This document shows positions 45,736 to 55,480 of a stretch of 64,000 bases of DNA, in pieces. The stretch comes from Ashinkailepas kermadecensis (Eukaryota > Arthropoda > Thecostraca > Neolepadidae). Numbering within the stretch: the stretch's first letter is position 1; each line of letters opens with the position of its first letter. The translations under genes and the position numbers were made by a program. Under the pieces are notes generated by a model. That model made no database searches, was not told the DNA's origin, and was given only the letters and a program-made list of their open reading frames with translations. The stretch lies in NCBI GenBank assembly GCA_034440615.1, contig JAOTOM010002716.1:51296-115295 (forward strand). The letters are read 5' to 3'.

Positions 45736-45801
<66 letters not shown>
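45706..45801. repeat. 14-bp hairpin followed by (AT)n microsatellite
   Basis: TCGGATGGTACTTC (45706-45719) pairs with GAAGTGCCATCCGA (45723-45736), 13 of 14 Watson-Crick, 3-nt loop. It is followed directly by about 32 AT repeats to 45801. Confidence 0.85.
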
Positions 45802-45804
<3 letters not shown>

Positions 45805-46337
45805 CTTTATTTATTTAGGTGCTCAAAAGTGTGGTCCGGTTGCCGCAAGCGGACCGAAGGCCACCAGTGAAAAACGAGGATGTGCTAAAAATCAGTCCCT
45901 CAGGTGATAATAAGGTGCTAAAGAAAACGTACAAAATTGTTCAGTTTGGCATACAATTGAAGCCAGCATCAGATGAAATGTTCGCTTCAATGCAGTCGGT
46001 TCGGGAGCCGTGTCTCTCAGGTCCATCAAAGACATCGTCGGAGCCCGTCGCCGTGGTTCGGTGGTGGACCGGTTCGGTACCGGGGCAGTCGGCTATCCCA
46101 GAGGCCCAGGCTATGTGCCGCACAAATCTTCTCGGTACATAATTCATTCTTGTTTATGCAACGTGAGCGCCGTCGTCCAAGTGAAACGCAATGTCGCAAG
46201 CTGCGCTGCAATGTCTCACGCGGCGTGGCATGGATTTGCCGGACGGCGAAGTACCGCTGAGCGATCGGCCAGCTGGCGACCGCCTGTGGAGTCCGGTTTC
46301 CACCGTCGAGCTGTCGCAGACGCTTGAGAAACTGACC
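45802..46337. other. Gene-free interval
   Basis: Several overlapping ORFs of about 100 codons on both strands (45819-46142, 46010-46327) without recognisable motifs. No basis to choose one. Confidence 0.45.
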
Positions 46338-47258
46338 TGGTTCGGCGCTCACTCTGTCCTGTGACCCGCATGGGTGTGCCGGTCGGCGCTCACGGGTGTG
46401 CCGCGATGGTGTGCCGGTCGGCGCTCACTCTGTCCTGTGACGAGGGTGTGCCGGTCGGCGCTCACTCTGTCCTGTGACGAGGGTGTGCCGGTCGGCGCTC
46501 ACTCTGTCCTGTGACGAGGGTGTGCCGGTCGGCGCTCACTCTGTCCTGTGACGAGGGTGTGCCGGTCGGCGCTCACTCTGTCCTGTGACGAGGGTGTGCC
46601 GGTCGGCGCTCACTCTGTCCTGTGACGAGGGTGTGCCGGTCGGCGCTCACTCTGTCCTGTGACGAGGGTGTGCCGGTCGGCGCTCGCTCTGTCCTGTGAC
46701 GAGGGTGTGCCGGTCGGCGCTCACTCTGTCCTGTGACGAGGGTGTGCCGGTCGGCGCTCACTCTGTTCTGTGACGAGGGTGTGCCGGTCGGCGCTCACTC
46801 TGTCCTGTGACGAGGGTGTGCCGGTCGGCGCTCACTCTGTCCTGTGACGAGGGTGTGCCGGTCGGCGCTCACTCTGTCCTGTGACGAGGGTGTGCCGGTC
46901 GGCGCTCGCTCTGTCCTGTGACGAGGGTGTGCCGGTCGGCGCTCACTCTGTCCTGTGACGAGGGTGTGCCGGTCGGCGCTCACTCTGTCCTGTGACGAGG
47001 GTGTGCCGGTCGGCGCTCACTCTGTCCTGTGACGAGGGTGGGCCGGTCGGCGGTCACTCTGTCCTGTGACGAGGGTGTGCCGGTCGGCGCTCACTCTGTC
47101 CTGTGACGAGGGTGTGCCGGTCGGCGCTCGCTCTGTCCTGTGACGAGGGTGTGCCGGTCGGCGCTCACTCTGTCCTGTGACGAGGGTGTGCCGGTCGGTG
47201 CTCACTCTGTCCTGTGACGAGGGTGTGCCGGTCGGCGCTCACTCTGTCCTGTGACCCG
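46338..47258. repeat. 37-bp minisatellite (about 24 copies) with 222-bp higher-order period
   Basis: Unit contains CGGTCGGCGCTCACTCTGTC then CTGTGACGAGGGTGTGC. A diagnostic G (GCTCGCTC instead of GCTCACTC) occurs at 46681, 46903 and 47125, exactly 222 bp (6 units) apart. Both terminal units end in GTGACCCGCA rather than GTGACGAGG. Confidence 0.95.
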
Positions 47259-48205
47259 CAGGCACCGGCCACTTGACAGACCTGTAGTCTCGGGGCCGTC
47301 CAGCTACTCGGCACCCCTCGTCGGCCCAGAGACACGTCAGGTTGCCTTCAACTTCTGCCTGTGGGCACTCTCCATCGATTCAGGTGCCCTCTGCATCGAC
47401 CCGGCATCCCTTCCGTCGACCCGGTGCCCCGACATGCTGAAATTTGAGTGGAGACCCACACTTTATAACAATTGTTTTTGATATCACTTTCGCTTTGTGA
47501 CATCATTGATTGCTATTTGTATCTTTTGCTACAGGCCACGAGTGAGATTTGCGTCTTTGAAAGAGCGTATGGCTGCTGGCAGCAGCACTGGTAAAGGGAA
47601 CAAATAAACTGACATTTCCATCGGGAAGCAATCAACAAAGGTCACAGAAGGTAGATCAACAAAGGTCACAGCTGATCAATACGCAATACCCATATACATT
47701 TGCACATTTATTTCTAACATCAGTTGGCTTTCCTACAACAACCTCCTCCCCCTCCACTCTACATAAATCAATTTTAGGACACTGCCCTGGAGCCACCCAC
47801 ATCTCATGCGCTTCGTCACCGGTTATATTGAAACACAGCGTGCTTAGTGGCCGCCTGGACCACTTCCGAGCCCAGGATTCGGAGGGGGCATGATCCCATG
47901 GCCCCCTCTGGATCCTCCACTCCTCGTGCGACACAATGAGTAAGTGCCATACACGCAGTGATCACAGACATAGCTTCCAGTGAACATACTAAATACCTCC
48001 AGGCGCCGGTTCCATGCTGTTTAGTTCCGTCGAGCGCCACAGGGTTAATGCTGGACATAGTCGGAAACTAGGGCCATGGCCATAGGCATCGACACGTATT
48101 TTGAATAGGGGAGGCGGAAGACGGCACGGGCGACGCCAGGACAGGGGATGGGGAAACTTGGACCTAAGCATTCGCCCAAATTTTATGAAATTCAGCATGA
48201 CGTGC
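47259..48205. other. Gene-free interval with transposon-end motif
   Basis: No gene. GGATCCTCCACTC at 47910-47922 is the reverse complement of a hAT-type end (GAGTGGAGGATCC). 48150-48200 resembles 38860-38960. Confidence 0.45.
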
Positions 48206-48212
48206 ATGGCGG

Positions 48213-49096
48213 GAGGTGGAGTCCAGCGGGAGGCCGAGGTGGAGTGGCGGGAGGTGGAGTCCAGCGGGAGGCCGAGGTGGAGTGGCGGGAGGTGGAGTCC
48301 AGCGGGAGGCCGAGGTGGAGTGGCGGGAGGTGGAGTCCAGCGGGAGGCCGAGGTGGAGTGGCGGGAGGTGGAGTCCAGCGGGAGGCCGAGGTGGAGTGGC
48401 GGGAGGTGGAGTCCAGCGGGAGGCCGAGGTGGAGTGGCGGGAGGTGGAGTCCAGCGGGAGGCCGAGGTGGAGTGGCGGGAGGTGGAGTCCAGCGGGAGGC
48501 CGAGGTGGAGTGGCGGGAGGTGGAGTCCAGCGGGAGGCCGAGGTGGAGTGGCGGGAGGTGGAGTCCAGCGGGAGGCCGAGGTGGAGTGGCGGGAGGTGGA
48601 GTCCAGCGGGAGGCCGAGGTGGAGTGGCGGGAGGTGGAGTCCAGCGGGAGGCCGAGGTGGAGTGGCGGGCGGGAGGTGGAGTCCAGCGGGAGGCCGAGGT
48701 GGAGTGGCGGGAGGTGGAGTCCAGCGGGAGGCCGAGGTGGAGTGGCGGGAGGGGGAGTCCAGCGGGAGGCCGAGGTGGAGTGGCGGGAGGTGGAGTCCAG
48801 CGGGAGGCCGAGGTGGAGTGGCGGGAGGTGGAGTCCAGCGGGAGGCCGAGGTGGAGTGGCGGGAGGTGGAGTCCAGCGGGAGGCCGAGGTGGAGTGGCGG
48901 GAGGTGGAGTCCAGCGGGAGGCCGAGGTGGAGTGGCGGGAGGTGGAGTCCAGCGGGAGGCCGAGGTGGAGTGGCGGGAGGTGGAGTCCAGCGGGAGGCCG
49001 AGGTGGAGTGGCGGGCGGGAGGTGGAGTCCAGCGGGAGGCCGAGGTGGAGTGGCGGGCGGGAGGCCGAGGTGGAGTGGCGGGCGGGAGGTGGAGTC
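48213..49096. repeat. 38-bp G-rich minisatellite (about 23 copies)
   Basis: Unit contains GGTGGAGTCCAGCGGGAGGC then CGAGGTGGAGTGGCGGGA. Extra CGGG insertions occur near 48668, 49013, 49055 and 49080. It is stop-free in all frames on plus, giving three overlapping ~310-330-codon ORFs, and on one minus frame. Strong strand asymmetry (G-rich plus strand). Confidence 0.95.
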
Positions 49097-50035
49097 TAGT
49101 ATACCGGTCCAACACTACTTTTGGTCTCTACTCATAATTTGAAACACCGGAATCATAGTTGAAAAAATGAAAACGATGAGAAAAAAAAATTAGGCAGGGG
49201 CAAGCAGGGGACACCATCCGGTCGGTTTTTGGCAAATCTTGACAAGGGGACAAATATTGGCGTGTGCATTGGGGAAAACAGTTATTCAGCGTGTAAATGG
49301 CGCGAGGGGGACTCCGCGGCCCCATGCGGTGCAAAATAGTTTTTTTTTTCCATTGGGAGAGCAAGAGGTATGTTGGCTATTTTCCGCGAGGATATTCATC
49401 ACGCCCAAAAATGGTGCCAAATATCTGCTGGGCCTCCTTTTCCCGGCAAATCGAAGGGGACCAATATCCGTATTGGTGGGTAATACAGATAATGTCAAAT
49501 CCGTATTACCCACCTGAATACGCTAGTGTTTGTGAATCGCCAAAATATTCAACTACAACTCAATTTCGCATTCTAATTGCCGGCATCACAAAAATTATAT
49601 CTACCACACGCATGTTTGCCCCATGTTTGTCGTCAGTACCTACATACAAATTAGTCAGACTTGAACTACAAAGAATCTAAGCAGAAATGTTCCGGTTGAC
49701 GAATGAAATTACACCTTTGATAATTGACCAACCCCTCCGGTGCAGCTTCAACGCATCGGCAGACATTCGTGGCCACCCCGTTGATGTCTTTAAATCTGCA
49801 CCGCCAGCCGCCGCTTCACGTACCCTACCACCTGACACGTGACGACAATGGGCTGACACGTGACGACAATGGGCTACCGTCGACGGGGCTGACACGTCGC
49901 AGTCTCTGGATAGGCCCGGCCCGCTGGACGCAGCCATCTGCCTCCAGATCTGGCAGCTCCACCCAATCGGTCGGTGGGTCATCTGGCAACTGTCGACGCC
50001 TGAAGCAGGTCGACACTCAGCCTTGGCAGCTTCAC
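49097..50035. other. Gene-free interval
   Basis: No recognised gene. Short duplication ACACGTGACGACAATGGGCT at about 49835-49875. Confidence 0.5.
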
Positions 50036-50039
50036 AATG

Positions 50040-50362
50040 ACGGATCTGGCAGCCCGTCACTGACGGATCTGACAGCCCGTCACTGACGGATCTGACAGTC
50101 CGGCACTGACGTATCTGACAGCCCGTCACTGACGGATCTCACAGCTCGTCACTGAGGGATCTGACAGCCAGTCACTGACGGATCTCACAGCCCGTCACTG
50201 ACGGATCTGACAGCCCGTCACTGACGGATCTGACAGCCCGTCATTGACGGATCTCAAAGCTCGTCACTGACGGATCTCACAGCTCGTCACTGACGGATCT
50301 GACAGCCCGTCACTGACTGATCTGACAGCCCGTCACTGACGGATCTGACAGCTCGCACTGAC
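50040..50362. repeat. 23-bp minisatellite (about 14 copies)
   Basis: Unit ACGGATCTGACAGCCCGTCACTG (cited in two parts: ACGGATCTGACAG, CCCGTCACTG) with variants TCACAGCTCG and GTACTG. Confidence 0.9.
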
Positions 50363-50392
50363 GGAAAATTCAGAGGAGCTGCACTTGAACAT

Positions 50393-50905
50393 CCTGGAGA
50401 AGCATCTCATCTCCATTGATGCACCTTTTGGGCACAAAGGGGGAGGGGTGATCGCCTCCATCGCCCCACTCTCCCTGTAATTCGGCCACCTCATCTCCAT
50501 TGATGCACCTTTTGGGCACCAAAGGGGAGGGGTGATGGCCTTCATCGCCCCGCTCTGCCTGCAGTTCGGCCACCTCATCTCCATTGATGCACCTTTTGGG
50601 CACCAAATGGGAGGGGTGATCGCCTCCATCGCCCCGCTCTGCCTGCAGTTCGGCCACCTCATCTCCATTGATGCACCTTTTGGGCACCAAAGGGGAGGGG
50701 TGATGGCCTCCATCGCCCCGCTCTGCCTGCAGTTCGGCCACCTCATCTCCATTGATGCACCTTTTGGGCACCAAATGGGAGGGGTGATCGCCTCCATCGC
50801 TCCGCTCTGCCTGCAGTTCGGCCACCTCATCTCCATTGATGCACCTTTTGGGCACCAAATGGGAGGGATGATGGCCTCCATCGCCCCGCTCTGCCTGCAG
50901 TTCGG
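50393..50905. repeat. 84-bp tandem array (6 copies) with alternating variants
   Basis: CCATTGATG occurs at 50413, 50497, 50581, 50665, 50749 and 50833, exactly 84 bp apart. Units alternate between ATGGGAGGGGTGATCGCC and AGGGGAGGGGTGATGGCC types over most of the array. Since 84 is divisible by 3 the array is open on both strands (28-residue peptide repeats), and ORFs extend into unique GC-rich DNA to about 51190. Confidence 0.95.
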
Positions 50906-51736
50906 CGCGAACCTGTGCGAGTTTCTGCGCAGCGCCGGCTGGCCATTCCAGCCGGAACTGTCGCACTCTGCACAGACGCGTCCGGTTCTTCGCCGCGCCG
51001 ACTTTCCACTCGGCAGCACGGTTTGCTTTAAAGCGGGTGCTCGCCATTCGGGCGGCGGAAGACATTCCTCCGCGCTCCGCGTGCAGGCTCTGTGCAGCAG
51101 ATTTCGACACGCGATCTGGGATTGTCCGCCGCCGCCGCCGCCGCCGGTGGCCGACATTTGTCGACTGGTCGTCTATGCAAAGCATGGCCGACTTTGAGCG
51201 CCGGACCCGGAGACGTCGCGGCCGTTCCGGATGATGTATCGGTAGTCATGAGAGAGTCGTGGTGGGGGGGGGGGGAGACGGAGGCGGCTTCTCACCGTGC
51301 AAGTGCATGCCATCCCGGCGCGCCTACCGCTATGAGCTATCGTCGCTATTAGGAATGCACTGAATCATGGCCTCTTTTAACATGCTAGCTGCGAGAGGGA
51401 CGAGGAGCAACCTCCCCGGTCACGGACGTGACCCCCCATCAGTGACCTTTTCCGATTGCTTTATCATTATTGGGGAAGGGGCTGCCTATGGTGGTCCCTC
51501 TATCACCAATGGTACCCCTCATCCCTCCGCCTTCACCAAGTAAAAATTCCTTTTAGATGCCCAACGACGCCCTGTACTTTACGGTACAGGCGAGGCCTAA
51601 TGCTACCCCAAATGGCACAATGGTATATATCAATGTAGGGAAAACAATAGGTACACTCAAATCGAAACCCATAGGTCTTTTCCTTCTAGCAATTGAGCTC
51701 ATGATAAGCAAGGCGTAGGAACGATTTTGAAGTTGA
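50906..51736. other. Gene-free interval
   Basis: The minus ORF of 271 codons (50370-51185) covers unique GC-rich sequence at 50906-51185 with a basic composition, but no motif; most of its length is the 84-bp array. The rest is unremarkable. Confidence 0.45.
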
Positions 51737-52258
51737 GGGAAAGGGTGCCAAGACCGCTGACGGCAGATCCAGTGGGTTGAGGGAAGGGGTGCCAAGACCG
51801 CTGACGGCAGATCCAGTGGGTTGAGGGAAGGGGTGCCAAGACCGCTGACGGCAGATCCAGTGGGTTGAGGGAAGGGGTGCCAAGACCGCTGACGGCAGAT
51901 CCAGTGGGTTGAGGGAAGGGGTGCCAAGACCGCTGACGGCAGATCCAGTGGGTTGAGGGAAGGGGTGCCAAGACCGCTGACGGCAGATCCAGTGGGTTGA
52001 GGGAAGGGGTGCCAAGACCGCTGACGGCAGATCCAGTGGGTTGAGGGAAGGGGTGCCAAGACCGCTGACGGCAGATCCAGTGGGTTGAGGGAAGCGGTGG
52101 CAAGACCGCTGACGGCAGATCCAGTGGGTTGAGGGAAGGGGTGCCAAGACCGCTGACGGCAGATCCAGTGGGTTGAGGGAAGGGGTGGCAAGACCGCTGA
52201 CGGCAGATCCAGTGGGTTGAGGGAAGTGGTGCCAAGACCGCTGACGGCAGATCCAGTG
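51737..52258. repeat. 44-bp minisatellite (about 12 copies)
   Basis: Unit contains GGGAAGGGGTGCCAAGACCG then CTGACGGCAGATCCAGTGGG TTGA. Few variants, so a homogeneous and probably young array. Open in three minus frames. Confidence 0.95.
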
Positions 52259-52581
52259 AGAGGGCATTCCGAACCACAGACCTCCGTCAAAACGACATAC
52301 TTGTCACAAAACTGGAACACAATTGAAGTTTATGCGAATTTCCATGCATGGTATGATGCATGACAGACATATTATTTTCCACCCCTTTCATCGTAATCTG
52401 TCATCTGAGCCGTTTTTGAACTTTCAATAATTTTTTCTGGTACACCCTCTCCACCCAACCCAGCTGGCCCCACCTAGACCGAACCTCTGGATCCGCCCTA
52501 GGTTCCCCACCAATACGTTGTAAAATGGGTCATGCGAGATGGGTGGGCAACAGGGAGCTAGCGACGGCGCCGTACGTGCGC
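52259..52581. other. Gene-free interval with transposon-end motif
   Basis: GGATCCGCCCTA at 52489-52500 (reverse complement TAGGGCGGATCC) resembles the end of a hAT-type non-autonomous element. Nothing else recognised. Confidence 0.45.
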
Positions 52582-52960
52582 CTGCGACTGTTGGCCGGCG
52601 GGCCACCAGTGTGTGTTGCCTGCGACTGCTGGCCGGCGGGCCACCGGTGTCTGTCGCCTGCCACTGCTGGCCGGCGGGCCACCGGTGTCTGTCGCCTGCC
52701 ACTGCTGGCCGGCGGGCCACCGGTGTCTGTCGCCTGCCACTGCTGGCCGGCGGGCCACCGGTGTCTGTCGCCTGCGACTGCTGGCCGGCGGGCCACCGGT
52801 GTCTGTCGCCTGCGACTGCTGGCCGGCGGGCCACCGGTGTCTGTCGCCTGCGACTGCTGGCCGGCGGGCCACCGGTGTCTGTCGCCTGCCACTGCTGGCC
52901 GGCGGGCCACCGGTGTCTGTCGCCTGCGACTGCTGGCCGGCGGACCACCGGCGTCTGTCG
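52582..52960. repeat. 38-bp minisatellite (10 copies), unrelated to the 48-kb array
   Basis: Unit contains CTGCTGGCCGGCGGGCCACC then GGTGTCTGTCGCCTGCGA, with a G/C variant near the end (TGCGACTG or TGCCACTG). Open in five frames. Confidence 0.95.
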
Positions 52961-53039
52961 CGTGCGCGGCCGTGGCGATAACCAACAGCTTCTTCACTCT
53001 TGCTTTTGATATTCGTCACCATCATTGGTGTTGATTTCT

Positions 53040-53215
53040 GAAAATTATTGGGAAGGGGAATGCATGAAGACAATGGGCAGGCCCAAATGGATTGGAGGGG
53101 GAGCAAACTCCCTAGGGTCCCACCCACGTTGAAAGTTGAAATTATTAGGAGGGGGCGAAGCCAAAAGCCAACATTGAGGGGATTTTGCACACTCAAAAGT
53201 ATATAAACAATTCCC
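53040..53215. repeat. Dispersed repeat, copy 2 (related to 36590-36770)
   Basis: Carries the shared 18-mer GTTGAAAGTTGAAATTAT near 53123-53140, plus AATGCATGAAGACAATGGGC. Followed by AAGCCAACATTG, also seen near 59060. Confidence 0.5.
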
Positions 53216-53568
53216 CTGGTCACCATAGTTAGCATCGTGGCGCATATACTAAAGTGCAGCATGGATTAAAAAAAATAATATTTGCAGTTTATTATTTATA
53301 TAATTGAACACACATCACTTCGTTCCAGCCTGCACCTTTCCAACCAATTTCTTTAAAATCAATTATTTTGTTGATTGATATAGTATTGATGTCTTCCAGG
53401 TAAATATCCCCTAACCAAGTTACTCTGAAATTCCTGGGCAGTTGGATGCAACTCTGAACTTTGAAATCATGTCACTGCTGTGTTTTAGTCTTTGACATAA
53501 AAATATAGGAACCATACCTGTAGCCAATATAAATTAGAATACCATTCCCTCCATGACATGAAGTTCGT

Positions 53569-53576
53569 GTCACAGG
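53569..53576. repeat. Target site duplication, left copy
   Basis: GTCACAGG, identical to 60034-60041. Confidence 0.7.
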
Positions 53577-53815
53577 CAAGGGCGTCGCCACCGAGGGGGG
53601 GGGCAGGGGGCAGTCACCCCCCCTGCCGTGAGACTGGGGGGGCCGCACCCCCTGAAATTTGAGGAGGCCCCTATCCGGAAATGCACAGCAAAAAAAGTGA
53701 GCAAGGAGGCCGACGAGACATGAGAGGAGGCCCCTAATTTGAAGAAGGAGTCACCTAGGAGAGGATAGGAGGTCCCAGAAATCAAGAGAGTGCCAACAAT
53801 TGGCACGGAGGCTCC

Positions 53816-55480
53816 CAGGAATGCAAAAGAGGCCCCCAGGATTGCAAAGGAGGCCCCCAGGATTGCAAAGGAGGCCTCCAGGACTACAAGGGAGGCCCCC
53901 AGGATTGCAAAGGAGGCCCCCGTGATTGCAAAGGAGGCCCCCAGGATTGCAAAGGAGGCCCCCAGTATTGCAAAGGAGGACTCCAGGATTATAAAGGTGG
54001 CCCCCAGGATTGCAAAGGGGGCCCCCAGGATTGCAAAGGAGGCCTGCAGGATTACAAAGGAGGCCCCCAGTATTGCAAAGGAGGACTCCAGGATTATAAA
54101 GGAGGCCCCCAGGATTGCAAAGGAAGCCCCAGGATTGCAAAGGAGGCCCCCGGGATTAAAAAGGAGGCCCCCAGGATTGCAAAGGAGGCCCCAGGATTGC
54201 AAAGGAGGCCCCCAGGATTGCAAAGGAGGCCACCAGTATTACAAAGGAGGCCCCCGGATTGAAAAGGAGGCCCCCAGGATTGCGAAGGAGGCCCCCAGGA
54301 TTGCAAAGGAGGACCCCAGGGTTGCAAAGGAGGACTCCAGGATTACAAAGGAGGCCCCCAGGATTGAAAAGTGGGCCCCCAGGATTGCGAAGGAGGCCCC
54401 CAGGACTGCAAAGGAGACCCCCAGGATTGCAAAGGAGGACTCCAGGATTACAAAGGAGGCCCCCAGGATTGAAAAGGAGGCCCCCCAGGATTGCAAAGGG
54501 GTCCCCAGGATTACAAAGGAGGACTCCAGGATTGCAAAGGAGGCCCTCAAGATTGCCAAAGAGGCCACCAGGATTGCAAAGGAGGCCCCAGGATTGAAAA
54601 GGAGGCCCCAGGATTGCGAAGGAGGACCCAGGATTGCAAAGGAGGCCCCCAGGATTGCAAAGGAGGACTCAAGGATTGCAAAAGAGGCCCACAGGATTTC
54701 AAAGGATGACTCCAGGATGGCAAAGGAGGCCCCCAGGAATGCAAAGGAGGCCACCAAGATTGCAAAGGAGGCCTCCAGGATTACAAAGGAGGCCACAGGA
54801 TTGCAAAGGAGGCCCCAGGATTGCAAAGGAGGTCACGGGGATTGCAAAGGAGGCCCCAGGATTGCAAAGGAGGCCACCAGGATTACAAAGGAAGACTCCA
54901 GGATTGCAAAGGAGGCCCCTAGGAATGCAAAGGAGGCCCCCAGGATTGCAAAGGAGGCCCCCAGGATTGCAAAGGAGGCCTCCAGGATTACAAAGCAGGC
55001 CCCCAGGATTGCAAAGGAGGCCCCCAGGATTGCAAAGGAGACCCCCAGGATTACAACGGAGGACTCAAGGATTGTAAAGGAGGTCCTCAGGATTGCAAAG
55101 GAGGAAACCATGATTGCAAAGGAGGCCCCAGGATTACAAAGGAGGCCCCCAGGAATGCAAAGGAGGCCCCCAGGATTGCAAAGGAAGCCCCCAGGATTGC
55201 AAAGAAGGCCTCCAGGATTCCAAAGGAGGCCCCCAGGATTGCAAAGGATGCCCCAGGATTGCAAGTGATGCCCCCAGGATTGCAAAGGAGGCCCCCATGA
55301 TTACAAAGGAGGACTCCAGGATTGCAAAGGAGGTCCTCAGGATTGCAAAGGAGGCCACCAGGATTGCAAAGGAGGCCCCAGGATTGCAAATGAGGCCCCC
55401 AGGATTACAAAGGTGGCCCCAGGATTGCAAAGGAGGCCACAGGATTGCAAAGGAGGCCCCCATGATTGCAAAGGAGGCCC
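53816..55480. repeat. 21-bp degenerate minisatellite (about 75 copies)
   Basis: Unit GATTGCAAAGGAGGCCCCCAG with many substitutions and 1-3-bp indels. In one plus frame it encodes a 7-residue repeat (AKEAPRI), open for 492 codons (53790-55268). Heptad period and charge pattern mimic a coiled coil, but regular Pro and loss of frame at indels argue against a real protein. Confidence 0.9.

Noticed and set aside
48101..49142. Four overlapping ORFs of 307-332 codons
   Set aside because: All come from the stop-free 38-bp array; the same peptide appears in three frames.
50370..51185. 271-codon minus ORF as a gene
   Set aside because: Mostly the 84-bp array; the unique part has no recognised motif and other frames are open too.
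52525..53262. Several overlapping 120-230-codon ORFs
   Set aside because: Repeat artefacts of the 38-bp array at 52582-52960.
53790..55268. 492-codon plus-strand ORF with 7-residue repeat resembling a coiled coil
   Set aside because: It is the translation of a degenerate 21-bp minisatellite; frame is lost and regained at indels and the repeat has a Pro in every heptad. Other frames are also long.
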